DNA from: Hyphomonadaceae bacterium
GTDB lineage: Bacteria; Pseudomonadota; Alphaproteobacteria; Caulobacterales; Aquidulcibacteraceae
Length of the DNA: 64,000 nt
Assembly: GCA_019753105.1 (NCBI GenBank)
Contig: JAIELJ010000002.1
Coordinates: 62,001-126,000 of the forward strand
Direction: 5' to 3'
The notes under the pieces are model-generated. The model had not been told where the DNA came from, did no database searches, and was given only the letters and a program-made list of their open reading frames with translations. A program made the translations under genes and the position numbers. Shown here one piece after another: positions 44,448-52,710 of this stretch; the first letter of the stretch is position 1; the number at the start of each line of letters is the position of its first letter.

Positions 44448-44475
44448 AAGATAGGGGCAGAACGCGCAAGCGCAA
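44448..44475 (-). promoter_or_regulatory. Candidate promoter for the 23-codon unit
   Basis: On the minus strand TTGCGC (44475-44470), 16 bases, TATCTT (44453-44448). Four of six bases match each box in the usual consensus. The start of transcription would fall about 45 bases before the ATG. Confidence 0.5.
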
Positions 44476-44541
44476 GCGTCATGGTTAGAACGCTCTGCTT
44501 CTGGCGTATCATACGCTCAACGCTGACACAGGGAGGCGAAA

Positions 44542-45009
44542 ATGCGGCGGTTGTTGTTAGCCTTGATCCTGGCGTGGGCGCCATTGAGCCCGGCTCTGGC
44601 GGATGTCGATGAGATCGATGCCTCGCCGCTGCTTCACTGCGTTGAGGCTGCCGACCATCAAGCGGAGGCGCTGCGCGCCTGTCAGGGCGTGATAACGCAG
44701 CCGTGTTTCGACGCGCCGTTCGGCGAGACCACGTCCGGCATGGTGATGTGCCTAAGCGCCGAGGGCGACGGATGGGCGCGTATCATGGATGAATCGCTCG
44801 CGCGCCTTGCCGCTGGGAATGTCGAGCTCGCGCCTGCGCTCGCCGAAACGCAAGCGGCTTGGAGCGTGTACCGCGAAGAAGAATGCAGCTATCGCGTCCA
44901 GCGCTGGGGTATGGGCTCCGGCGCACAGGTGGAGTTCGCCTCCTGCCAAGCTCAGCTCACCGCTGACCGCGCCATCACACTCCTGCGCTACGAACCTACC
45001 GCTGACTAA
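44542..45009 (+). CDS. LprI/DUF1311-type exported protein
   Basis: The 155-residue protein has a signal peptide (RLLLALILAWAPLSPALA) and a DUF1311-like helical body with Cys pairs (LHCVEAA, RACQGVI, EECSYRV). Members include the mycobacterial lysozyme inhibitor LprI. It lies 700 bp from a lysozyme gene, so an inhibitory role towards it is an attractive guess. GGGAGG lies upstream of ATG 44542. Its end overlaps the convergent lipoprotein by 4 bp. Confidence 0.75.
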   Translation: MRRLLLALILAWAPLSPALADVDEIDASPLLHCVEAADHQAEALRACQGVITQPCFDAPFGETTSGMVMCLSAEGDGWARIMDESLARLAAGNVELAPALAETQAAWSVYREEECSYRVQRWGMGSGAQVEFASCQAQLTADRAITLLRYEPTAD

Positions 45010-45590
45010 AGCCGCTCGGGCGTCAGCGAGCCAAGCAATGTCGCCGTCGTGCCGGCAAGTGCTACGCATGCATTGCTCTCGCCGCCATCAGGATAGCAAA
45101 AGAGCGCGCTCTGATTGCCACGCGCCGCTTCGTATGTTTGACGCGTCACGCCCTCTGCAGGCTGGAAGTTTGGCGGACGATCAGCGCGCGCTGGCCAAGC
45201 GGGGAGCCAATCGGCGCTTTGCTGCTCGGCTGTGTTCTGCGTCCATGCATCGAGTTCTTCTCGTAGGCGCGATTGGTCGCTGTTCGGTGCGAACGCCAGG
45301 CTTACTTGTGATGTCGGATAGGGGCGTTCGAACAACACCGCGCCTTCGCTTGTCGTGATGCGGATCGTGGCGGTGACTGCGCCGCAGTTTGCGCCGCTCG
45401 CTTCCGCCTCGATCACATAATACTGGCTGCCCACCGCTGACCAATCGCGTGAAGCTTCCGCAAAGCACCCGGCGGGCGCAGCCCCGATTGGCGCCGTCGC
45501 GGATACGTCTTGAGTCGGCGTTTCTTCAGCAGGCGGCGTGCACGCAGCAATCGCCAACACAGAAGCAGCCAGGCTCAAGCGTTTGATCAT
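45006..45590 (-). CDS. Putative lipoprotein, copy 3 of a tandem trio
   Basis: A 194-residue protein with signal peptide and lipobox ending LAIAAC (Cys17). It shares with the next two genes a Cys-containing N-terminal beta-rich segment and a C-terminal pattern (SALFCYPDGGESNACVAL). ATG 45590 overlaps the TGA of the upstream copy as ATGA. It has no known domain. It likely sits in the outer membrane or periplasm. Confidence 0.72.
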   Translation of the reverse strand: MIKRLSLAASVLAIAACTPPAEETPTQDVSATAPIGAAPAGCFAEASRDWSAVGSQYYVIEAEASGANCGAVTATIRITTSEGAVLFERPYPTSQVSLAFAPNSDQSRLREELDAWTQNTAEQQSADWLPAWPARADRPPNFQPAEGVTRQTYEAARGNQSALFCYPDGGESNACVALAGTTATLLGSLTPERL

Positions 45591-46099
45591 TCCGGTGTCT
45601 CCTCGGCGATGCGGTCAAACAGGTGGCCCGCGGCGCCCGCCGCTGGTTCCCAAAACACGCACGCCTCACGTGATGTTCCTGAATAATGGCACAACATCGG
45701 CAGTTCGCGGGCGCGGATGTCGTTATAGGTGAGTTGATCGAGCGTCGTTTGGCCGACCTCGAGTTCGGACCATGCCGGCGTTGATGCTGTCGTCAGCACG
45801 GCGGGCTCGGCCCATCGTTCGAGGAAGCTCTGCAAATGCTCGTCCGGCTCGGCCGCGAACACATCGCCGAAGCCACGCTGCAGCGGCGTCGTCCATGCGT
45901 AGATGAGATCGCCGGCTTCATCGCGGATGGTGTAGAGCGCGATGGCTTGGTGACAGTTCGGTCCTTGCGTTTCGGCGCGCAAGGCTACGGTCGCGCCAGC
46001 AAACTCCAGTTCGCGCGTGACATTGACGTTGCAATCTGTAGCCCGCGGCGTGCAAGCCGCTGCGAGCGCGAACAGGGCGAGGAGTGCAACGAGCCTCAC
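45587..46099 (-). CDS. Putative lipoprotein, copy 2 of a tandem trio
   Basis: A 170-residue protein with lipobox LAAAC (Cys16). It shares the pattern LPMLCHYSGTSREACVFW with the neighbouring copies, and a Cys at the front (RATDCNVNV). Start overlaps the stop of copy 1 by 4 bp and its stop overlaps copy 3 by 4 bp, so all three are likely translated as one block. Function unknown. Confidence 0.72.
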   Translation of the reverse strand: MRLVALLALFALAAACTPRATDCNVNVTRELEFAGATVALRAETQGPNCHQAIALYTIRDEAGDLIYAWTTPLQRGFGDVFAAEPDEHLQSFLERWAEPAVLTTASTPAWSELEVGQTTLDQLTYNDIRARELPMLCHYSGTSREACVFWEPAAGAAGHLFDRIAEETPE

Positions 46100-46656
46100 G
46101 GTCCGTACGCAACGATCATGGTTGGTGCGTTGGTGGCGGGATCAACCACCAAGCATTGCGTCGCTTCCGCCGCCGCCGCGTAGCAGATCATGCGCAGATC
46201 GCGCGCGCGCAGCATCTCATAAATTTCGCGTTCGAATGGCGTATCGTAGGCGAAGGTGGCAGCGCTTTCCGTGAGTGTCGGAACACCCTCGCGCCATTCA
46301 GGCAGAGTGTTGGAGGTGGTCACGGTTACGTTAGCCCAACCGGCAAGAAACGTGTCCATCTGCTCTTCGGTTACCGGCGGCGCATCCTCAGGCGGCAAAC
46401 CGCCGGCGGTGAGATCGTAATAGGTTGATGCGAACGTCCAGAGCGGATCGCCGGCGGCGTTGCGCGCTGTGAACGTCACCACCGCTTGCGCGCAGGAGGG
46501 GCCATCAGAGCGTGTCGTGATCGTGTCGGGCGCGCTTTCGCTGGTCCACGTCAGCTCATGCGCCGCTTCACGCGCACAACCCTCGCCAGCCGTCACTGTC
46601 TCGCGCGCGCCGCACGCTGCTAGCGCCAGCGCGGCCACTAATATGAAAATTCGCAT
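46096..46656 (-). CDS. Putative lipoprotein, copy 1 of a tandem trio
   Basis: A 186-residue protein with a signal peptide ending ALALAAC (Cys15). It shows the trio's C-terminal pattern LRMICYAAAAEATQCLVV. I start at ATG 46656 (MRIFILVAALALAAC); a longer frame to 46782 lacks a signal peptide and overlaps the patatin gene. It lies 52 bp from the stop of the patatin-like gene, on the same strand. Confidence 0.7.
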   Translation of the reverse strand: MRIFILVAALALAACGARETVTAGEGCAREAAHELTWTSESAPDTITTRSDGPSCAQAVVTFTARNAAGDPLWTFASTYYDLTAGGLPPEDAPPVTEEQMDTFLAGWANVTVTTSNTLPEWREGVPTLTESAATFAYDTPFEREIYEMLRARDLRMICYAAAAEATQCLVVDPATNAPTMIVAYGP

Positions 46657-46708
46657 CTCGACCCCTGAGTCGGGGGCGAAGATAGCGGCGCAAGCGCGTG
46701 GCGCCAGC

Positions 46709-48499
46709 CTAATCGGCGCTTTCAAGTGCAGTGCCGGTGAGATCTGCGATCGCATCTCTCTCGGGCGCGTTGAACAAACCATGCGGACGCTGCAACGCAG
46801 CGACGGCGGATTCGTAGCCTGCCGTCACAGCTTCGTCGAAACGCTTCCAATCGCGCATGTCGATGTCCGGCATTTCCGGTGCGATCAGCAGATCGGCGCC
46901 TGAGCGTCCTTCCCAGGGGTCAACGGCGAGTGTCGCGGCGCGCATCAGCAATGATGCGATCGGCGGCGCTGCTTGGAACCCGTGCGCGGCGACCCAGCCG
47001 AAAAAGCCTGGCGGATCGCGAAAGTCTTCCAGATCGATGCCGTCACGCCGTGCGACATCGACGCCGATGATCGGGCCGCGATGCATATCTTTCAGCACAT
47101 CGACGGGAAAGTTTTTCAGCACCGCGCCATCGACGAGCAATTCGTGATCGCCTTCGACGACGGGCGGTAGAATGCCCGGCAGCGAGATTGAGGCGCGCAG
47201 CGCCCGGCGCAGCAAGCCTGCGCGATGTACGCGAACGGCGCCTGCGACGAGATTGGTCGATACCGCAAAGAAGGGCATTTCGAGATCTTCGATCAGTGTC
47301 TCGCCGAAGTGCTCGTGCAGCCGATCATCGACGCGCTTGCCGCGGACAAAACCGACAACCGGAAGCATGTAATCGCCAAGCGGATTGCTCTCGACGAACG
47401 CCTTACGAATGCGCGTCTCGATTTCGTTGTCGTCCCAGCCCATCGCGGCGCAAGCAGCGACGACTGCGCCCATCGAGGTGCCGCCGATGACATCGAACGG
47501 CAGGCCCGCTTCGCGTAAAGCCCGGATAACGCCGATATGCGCATAAGCGCGCGCGCCGCCGCCGGAAAGCACTAATCCAACAGATCTGCGCGCGATAACG
47601 CGTGCGAGCCGTGCGGCGTCATCATCTTCAAGACCGCGCCAGTGGAAGAGGCGCGATGCCTCACAGGCTGTGCGCCATTCATCGGTCGTCGCGGCTTTGC
47701 GATCCATGCCGTGGTGTAACAAAACGACATCGACCAACCGGAACTGCCGCGCCGGAGATGGTTCTTCCGGCGGCAAAAGCGGCGTCGAGGGCCGCGCGTC
47801 CGCGCGTGCGAAATACCAGATGCGATCAGCCTGGCGGATGCAGGTGCGAAACCACGGCGTGTCCGCGATCGGCGTCAGCAAGAAGACCGCGTCATTCTTG
47901 GCTTCGAGCGCATCGAACCATGCGCTGTTCATGCCGTCACTCAGCGCAGGCGCGTCTTCGTCCGTGATGATTGTCGCCCGCGCGCCAAGCCGCTTCAAAG
48001 CTGCTTGCAGGGTGCGCGCGCGCAGTTTGAGATCAATCGTCGGCGACGTCGAGATGAAAGCATAGATTTTCGGATCGGCGCGGGGGCTGGGTTTGTTGCC
48101 GGCGCGTGCACGTGTCAGCATCAAGCGCGCGATGTGCTCCATCATCGCCGGATGCGCATGCACCAGCATTTCGAATGCCGCCGGTGAAAGTCGCAGGATT
48201 TCGCTGTCGCGGATTGCGTAGACGCTCGCGCTGTGCGGTTCGCGTGCGATCATCGCCATTTCGCCGACGGGTTCGCCAGGCCGGATGTAACCGAGCAATT
48301 GGTGGCCGCCGCGATCAACAGGCCGGAATGCGGCGAGCGACCCGCTGACGAGGAAATAGACGCCCTCCGGCGGCTCACCGGCGCTGAGAAGGGACCACCC
48401 GGCGGGCAGCGAAAACCATTCCGACACCGCGTCCATCGCGAGCAGGAGGTCGCGCGGCGCGGAGTCGAGAAACGGAAAGTCGGCGAGGCTGGGCTTCAT
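46709..48499 (-). CDS. NTE-type patatin phospholipase with cyclic-nucleotide-binding domain
   Basis: The 596-residue protein has an N-terminal cNMP-binding domain (about 15-125, GVYFLVSGSLAAFRP and RPGEPVGEMAMIAREPHSASVYA), and a C-terminal patatin domain with GLVLSGGGARAYAHIGVI, the nucleophile in GGTSMGAV (about residue 341) and DGAVLKNFP (catalytic Asp about 460). The family comprises lysophospholipases of the NTE/RssA type, possibly controlled by a cyclic nucleotide. The middle holds no recognised fold. It could shape membrane lipids. Confidence 0.9.
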   Translation of the reverse strand: MKPSLADFPFLDSAPRDLLLAMDAVSEWFSLPAGWSLLSAGEPPEGVYFLVSGSLAAFRPVDRGGHQLLGYIRPGEPVGEMAMIAREPHSASVYAIRDSEILRLSPAAFEMLVHAHPAMMEHIARLMLTRARAGNKPSPRADPKIYAFISTSPTIDLKLRARTLQAALKRLGARATIITDEDAPALSDGMNSAWFDALEAKNDAVFLLTPIADTPWFRTCIRQADRIWYFARADARPSTPLLPPEEPSPARQFRLVDVVLLHHGMDRKAATTDEWRTACEASRLFHWRGLEDDDAARLARVIARRSVGLVLSGGGARAYAHIGVIRALREAGLPFDVIGGTSMGAVVAACAAMGWDDNEIETRIRKAFVESNPLGDYMLPVVGFVRGKRVDDRLHEHFGETLIEDLEMPFFAVSTNLVAGAVRVHRAGLLRRALRASISLPGILPPVVEGDHELLVDGAVLKNFPVDVLKDMHRGPIIGVDVARRDGIDLEDFRDPPGFFGWVAAHGFQAAPPIASLLMRAATLAVDPWEGRSGADLLIAPEMPDIDMRDWKRFDEAVTAGYESAVAALQRPHGLFNAPERDAIADLTGTALESAD

Positions 48500-48603
48500 T
48501 AAAGAACCTGTAAGCTCTCAGGATAGAGCGGCTTCGTTAAGGCGCAATGTCCACAGCCGCTTGTGGCATTCCCCTGATGACGCCCCATGCTAAGACGGCG
48601 TTC

Positions 48604-49728
48604 ATGACTGTATTCATCTCGCACGCGCCCGCTGACCGAAACGCCGCCGAAGCGCTGGAGAGAGTGATCGAGCGCCGCGGGCAGTTCGCTGAGCTCGACG
48701 ACGGCCAAACCGCCCAGCGCCCTGTCCAGGGCGGCGACGTTCTTGTGCTTTTAGTGTCGCAAGCGCTGACTTTCGCGACAGCGCGACTGCGCTTGGAGCA
48801 GCGTGCGCTCGACGCTTGGAGCGATGGGCGCTTGATCATCGTGAAGCTCGATCATGGCATCGCGCCCGTGGGCTTGCGTGACCTGCCTGCCATTGACGCA
48901 AGCTTCGAGGCGCAGCGCGAGTTCAAGTGGATGGAGGTTGCTGACGCCATCCGTGAGAAACTCCGCGCGCCCGCCGGGCGTGCTGGTAGCGAGACAAGCC
49001 AGCCGCCGAGCCCGAAGAAAGAAAGTGGCTCCATCCTCGGTGCGATTGTCTTGCCGTTGCTTGCGCTGCCCGGCTTGCTGGCGCTTGCCGCGACGATCTC
49101 GATTTGGCTCGTCAATCGCATCGGACCGACGCCTGGCGGCTGGCCGGAACTTCGCGCCGGCATCGATGGATTTGGCACGCGTTATGGCTTGCCGAGCGGT
49201 ATCACGGAGTGGCTTTTCCTGCTTTCGATCGTAGCGACGTTTGCAGTCTTCGCTTTGCTCGCGAGCCGCCTCGTCAAACGGTTCGTAAAGCGCGCGCCCA
49301 AGGCGGAGGCGCCACGCGCTGAAAAGCCAATCGCCGTGGGCGACGCCGTGTTCGTGTCTTACGCCCGCGCCAACCAAGGCGTGGTGCTCCCGGTGATTGA
49401 AGCGGCGAAGCAACTCGGAAAGCGCTTCTGGCTCGATCAGCAAGGGATTGTTGCAGGCGATGGCTGGGCTGGCGAAATTGTGCGCGCGATCAAAGCGTCG
49501 CCGCGCGTTGTCGTTATGTGTTCACAGGCGGCGTTCGAAAGCGATCATGTGAAGCGCGAGATTTATTTGGCCGACCGCTATCAAAAGCGGCTCGTGCCTG
49601 TGCTTATTGAACAGGCGGAGCCGCCTGAGGATTTTGAGTATTTCTTTGCGGGCGTGCAGATGCTCAAACTGTTCGAGACGCCCGAAGCCGAGCGCCCGCA
49701 AGCGCTCGCGCAAGCTCTAGGAAGCTAA
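48604..49728 (+). CDS. TIR-TM-TIR membrane protein
   Basis: A 374-residue protein. The first TIR-like domain (1-120) begins MTVFISHAPADRNAAEALE; two TM helices lie at about 143-171 and 201-222; the second TIR domain (247-355) begins DAVFVSYARANQGV and contains WLDQQGIVAGDGW, MCSQAAFESDHVKREI and KRLVPVLIE. The residue in the position of the NADase Glu (SARM1 E642) seems to be Ala in the second domain, by eye. The first is degenerate. It could be a scaffold or sensor. ATG 48604 was preferred over 48577 and 48547 because it starts at the domain. The next gene begins 2 bp after its stop. Confidence 0.75.
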   Translation: MTVFISHAPADRNAAEALERVIERRGQFAELDDGQTAQRPVQGGDVLVLLVSQALTFATARLRLEQRALDAWSDGRLIIVKLDHGIAPVGLRDLPAIDASFEAQREFKWMEVADAIREKLRAPAGRAGSETSQPPSPKKESGSILGAIVLPLLALPGLLALAATISIWLVNRIGPTPGGWPELRAGIDGFGTRYGLPSGITEWLFLLSIVATFAVFALLASRLVKRFVKRAPKAEAPRAEKPIAVGDAVFVSYARANQGVVLPVIEAAKQLGKRFWLDQQGIVAGDGWAGEIVRAIKASPRVVVMCSQAAFESDHVKREIYLADRYQKRLVPVLIEQAEPPEDFEYFFAGVQMLKLFETPEAERPQALAQALGS

Positions 49729-49730
49729 AT

Positions 49731-50579
49731 ATGACCCTCGCCCCCGATCCCGTCCTGCTCGAAGTGTCGCTTGAAGGGATCGCGGTCATCACGCTGAATC
49801 GTCCCGAAAAGCGCAATGCGTTCGACGAACTCATGATTGCCAATCTGGCGGAGCATTTCGAGACGCTCAAAGGCGCCGAGCATGTCCGTGCCGTTTTCAT
49901 TCGCGGAGCGGGCGAGACATTCTGCGCCGGGGCCGACATCGACTGGATGCGCCGCGGCGGCGAACGCACGCAGGGCGACAACGAAGAGGATGCGCTGGCG
50001 CTCGCCCGCATGCTGAAGCACTTGCATGACCTGCCACAGCTTACCGTCGCGCTCGTGCACGGCGCAGCCATGGGAGGCGGAGCAGGGTTGGTGGCCGCAT
50101 GCGATGTCGCGGTGGCGGTGAAGGACGCGAAGTTCCGCTTCAGCGAAGTTCGATTGGGGCTCACGCCTGCAACGATCTCGCCCTACGTGGTCGAGGCGAT
50201 CGGGCCGCGTATGGCGCGCGCCCTGTTTGCGACAGCTGAAGGCTTTGATGGCGAGTACGCCGAAAAGATCGGCCTCGTCCAATACAGCGTCGCCGCTGAA
50301 GCGGACTTGAAGACGATGATGGAGCATTTGTCCGATTTGGCGCTGGCTGCGGCGCCTGGGGCCGTGGCGGATTCGAAGGCGCTCATTCGCCACCTCACCG
50401 ACGACGTCACGCGCTTGCGGAACCAAGTTTTGCCTGCGCAATTGGCGCCCGGACACGTCATCGACGACGAGTTGCTCCGAGAAACAGCGCACAGGATTGC
50501 CAAGCGCCGCGCTTCGACGGAAGGTCGTGACGGGCTCGCCGCGTTTCTTGAGAAGCGCAAACCGGAGTGGAATTCGTGA
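49731..50579 (+). CDS. Enoyl-CoA hydratase/isomerase, methylglutaconyl-CoA hydratase-like
   Basis: A 282-residue crotonase. It has ITLNRPEKRNAFDELM, FCAGADIDWMRR (oxyanion and the LiuC/AtuE-type tryptophan motif), HGAAMGGGAGLVAACDVAVA and SEVRLGLTPATISPYV. The W-M-R pattern favours methylglutaconyl-CoA or isohexenylglutaconyl-CoA hydratases, which serve leucine or terpene breakdown. Other genes of that pathway are not next to it. It lies 2 bp after the TIR gene and its stop overlaps the next start. Confidence 0.85.
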   Translation: MTLAPDPVLLEVSLEGIAVITLNRPEKRNAFDELMIANLAEHFETLKGAEHVRAVFIRGAGETFCAGADIDWMRRGGERTQGDNEEDALALARMLKHLHDLPQLTVALVHGAAMGGGAGLVAACDVAVAVKDAKFRFSEVRLGLTPATISPYVVEAIGPRMARALFATAEGFDGEYAEKIGLVQYSVAAEADLKTMMEHLSDLALAAAPGAVADSKALIRHLTDDVTRLRNQVLPAQLAPGHVIDDELLRETAHRIAKRRASTEGRDGLAAFLEKRKPEWNS

Positions 50580-50956
50580 GACTGAAGCGCGGTCTGAGCG
50601 GGCTCTGGGCTTTCCTCTACCGCTCTAAGATCGTGCGTGCGCCGATGCCGTTCTGGCGGGTGGTTGTCGAAGCGCGGCTCGACCGGCGCGCCAAAAACTG
50701 GCCGAAGCGCCACGAGTCCGCGGTCGTCGCGGTTTATGTCTGGGCCCGGACCATCGAGGAGGCCGAGGGCCTGGCTACCCTAGCCCTGGAGGGCGAAGGC
50801 ATGATGGCGGTAACGGCGGACGCCATGAAAGCGCCCCCGGCTGCCGCGGCGCGCCGCGAGCCGATGGCGGTCGCACGCTCCTCATACGGCTTCATCAATG
50901 CCCCCGAAGACGAAACCCGGGCCGGCGGCGCCTCCCGGCGCGACGCGCGGGCTTGA
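50576..50956 (+). CDS. Hypothetical protein, 126 residues
   Basis: GTG 50576 overlaps the TGA of the crotonase gene as GTGA, the usual coupling in this window. The protein is basic in its first half (RLKRGLSGLWAFLYRSK and RRAKNWPKRH) and has an Ala/Arg-rich C-terminus. VVAVYVWARTIEEAEGLATLALEGEGM resembles a beta-alpha unit. No family recognised. Its position in the run suggests a shared function. Confidence 0.65.
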   Translation: MRLKRGLSGLWAFLYRSKIVRAPMPFWRVVVEARLDRRAKNWPKRHESAVVAVYVWARTIEEAEGLATLALEGEGMMAVTADAMKAPPAAAARREPMAVARSSYGFINAPEDETRAGGASRRDARA

Positions 50957-50989
50957 TCGGGAACCCGCCACGCGGGAGAATCCCAACCC

Positions 50990-52321
50990 ATGAGCGGTGA
51001 AATTGAAGCAGCAGGCGCGCTGGCCACGGCAGGTGCAGTCGCTGGCGTGATCGAGGGCCGGGAAGGCCAGGGGCCAGCCGAGGGGCCGTGCCTCAATTGC
51101 GGCGCGCAACTCACAGGTCCGTTCTGCGCGCAGTGCGGCCAGAACGGTCGCCCGCTTCGCAAGCTCACCCAACTTGGCGGCGAGTTCCTGCACAGCCTCT
51201 TCCACTTCGACACCAAGGCGTGGCGCACGCTGCCGATGGTGCTCTTCCGCCCCGGCACGCTGACGCGCGATTACATCTACGGCAAACGCGCGCGCTACAT
51301 CTCGCCGCTGGCGACGTTTCTGCTCTGCGTGTTTGCGCTCTTCTTCGTGTTCTCGTGGGTCGGCGGCGCTGAGTTCGGCAACGGCTTCGGCGACGCGATG
51401 GAAATTACGCAGGAAGATTTGGACGAGGCCCGCGCCGATCTTGCCGAAGCGCGCGCAGAATTGGAACAAGCGCGGGCCAATCCCGATCCGAACGAGCCTG
51501 AGGGCCTTGCTGTTGGTCTTGCCGAAGGCGCCGTGGCGCGTGCGGAAGCCGCCGTTGCGCGTCTTGAGGCTCAGCTTGAGGCGCAGCGCGACGTCGTAGA
51601 GTCAGAAGCTGCTGATCCGAGCGCTCCCGCTTCTGCGCCGACGACGCCCGACGCCGCTGCGCCCGACGCCGCTGCGCCCAACACCGCTGCGCCCAACACC
51701 GCTGCGCCCGACGCCGCCGCGCCCGACGCAGATGCACCACCCGCGGAGAACTCCGTGAGCACCACAGTCGGCATTTCCGTCGGAGAAGATACACAGATCG
51801 ACGGCGCAAACGGTCGTTGGCAGGACCAAATGAGTGCAGCCGTCGAAAGCGGCGAACTGAACGTCAATACGGGCAATCCGTATCTGGACGAGCGCATGGA
51901 GCAGAGCCTGCGCAACCCCGATCTCGCGCTCTATCGCGTACAGGAAGCAGCCTCGAAATTCTCGTTCCTGTTGGCGCCGTTGTCGCTCCCGTTTATCGCG
52001 TTGCTCTTCCTATGGAAGCGGGGCGTCACCTTCTATGATCACGTCGTTTATGCGCTCTATGCGCTCTCTTTTGCCTGCGTGATCTTCATGGCCCTGATGC
52101 TTGGCGCAGCGGCAATAGGTGGCAACGCGGCCTTCATGATCTTTTTCTCCAACGCGCTGCTTTTGGTCGCGTTGCCGGTTCATACCTTCTTCCAGCTCAA
52201 GGGCGCGTATGCGCTTGGCTGGTTCTCGGCGCTTTGGCGCACGTTCTTCATGATGACGTTTGCCGTCATCATCGCCTCGGTTTTCTTTCTCCTGGTGCTC
52301 GTTCTGGGGCTTGTCGGTTGA
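50990..52321 (+). CDS. DUF3667 membrane protein with zinc ribbon
   Basis: A 443-residue protein. The N-terminal zinc ribbon has CLNC and CAQC (Cys34, 37, 46, 49), then the DUF3667 signature (FLHSLFHFDTKAWRTLPMVLFRPG). A TM helix lies near 107-123; the middle is a coiled segment and a Pro/Ala/Asp low-complexity stretch (about 217-250); further TM helices lie in 320-440. The low-complexity part comes from 15-bp DNA repeats. The function of DUF3667 is unknown. It ends with TTGA overlapping the next gene. Confidence 0.85.
   Translation: MSGEIEAAGALATAGAVAGVIEGREGQGPAEGPCLNCGAQLTGPFCAQCGQNGRPLRKLTQLGGEFLHSLFHFDTKAWRTLPMVLFRPGTLTRDYIYGKRARYISPLATFLLCVFALFFVFSWVGGAEFGNGFGDAMEITQEDLDEARADLAEARAELEQARANPDPNEPEGLAVGLAEGAVARAEAAVARLEAQLEAQRDVVESEAADPSAPASAPTTPDAAAPDAAAPNTAAPNTAAPDAAAPDADAPPAENSVSTTVGISVGEDTQIDGANGRWQDQMSAAVESGELNVNTGNPYLDERMEQSLRNPDLALYRVQEAASKFSFLLAPLSLPFIALLFLWKRGVTFYDHVVYALYALSFACVIFMALMLGAAAIGGNAAFMIFFSNALLLVALPVHTFFQLKGAYALGWFSALWRTFFMMTFAVIIASVFFLLVLVLGLVG
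51646..51735. repeat. 15-bp tandem repeat, six copies
   Basis: Six head-to-tail copies of about gcccgacgccgctgc encode PDAAA/PNTAA pentapeptides in the DUF3667 protein. Two pairs of neighbours are identical, and copies differ by one to three bases. Confidence 0.88.
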
Positions 52322-52710
52322 ACGAGTGGATTATTACAGCCGCGTCGGCCGGCGTCGTGGCCTTCATGGTCGCCGTTGCCTTCGCGCTGGGCTTCCGCGC
52401 CCGCGCGGCACTTGACGACGCATCGCTCGCGGCCCTGGCCACCTATGAGGGCGACGCGGTGGACGCAGCGGTGATTGCCCCCAACAAGCGCGCGGCTTTC
52501 GCCCGCTTGCGTAGCGGCAAGTTGATGATCGCGCGCGTCATGGGCGCGGATGTCTCCACCCGTGTCGCCCCGGCATCGACCGCGCGCGTGAAGCTCAAGC
52601 GCGGCAAGCTCAGCGTAGCGTTTGCCGATATTGGCTATCCGCCGCTACATTTGAAACTTGGCGAAGCGCCGCCCTGGATCGCCGCGCTCGCCCAAGGAGA
52701 AGCCGCGTGA
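52318..52710 (+). CDS. Hypothetical membrane protein, 130 residues
   Basis: TTG 52318 overlaps the TGA of the DUF3667 gene as TTGA. One TM helix (about 6-27, TAASAGVVAFMVAVAFALGF) precedes a basic C-terminal domain with LRSGKLMIARVMGADVSTRVAPAS. No family recognised. The next gene begins with GTG overlapping its TGA. Confidence 0.68.
   Translation: MNEWIITAASAGVVAFMVAVAFALGFRARAALDDASLAALATYEGDAVDAAVIAPNKRAAFARLRSGKLMIARVMGADVSTRVAPASTARVKLKRGKLSVAFADIGYPPLHLKLGEAPPWIAALAQGEAA

Noticed and set aside
36255-46000. Prophage or integrative element using tRNA-Leu as attachment site
   Set aside because: No integrase, repeated tRNA end or phage structural gene was seen; the lysozyme and GIY-YIG gene alone do not support it.
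48604-49728. Thoeris-type defence system
   Set aside because: Thoeris needs a ThsA-like effector with SIR2 and SLOG domains; none is near, and the neighbours are metabolic genes.
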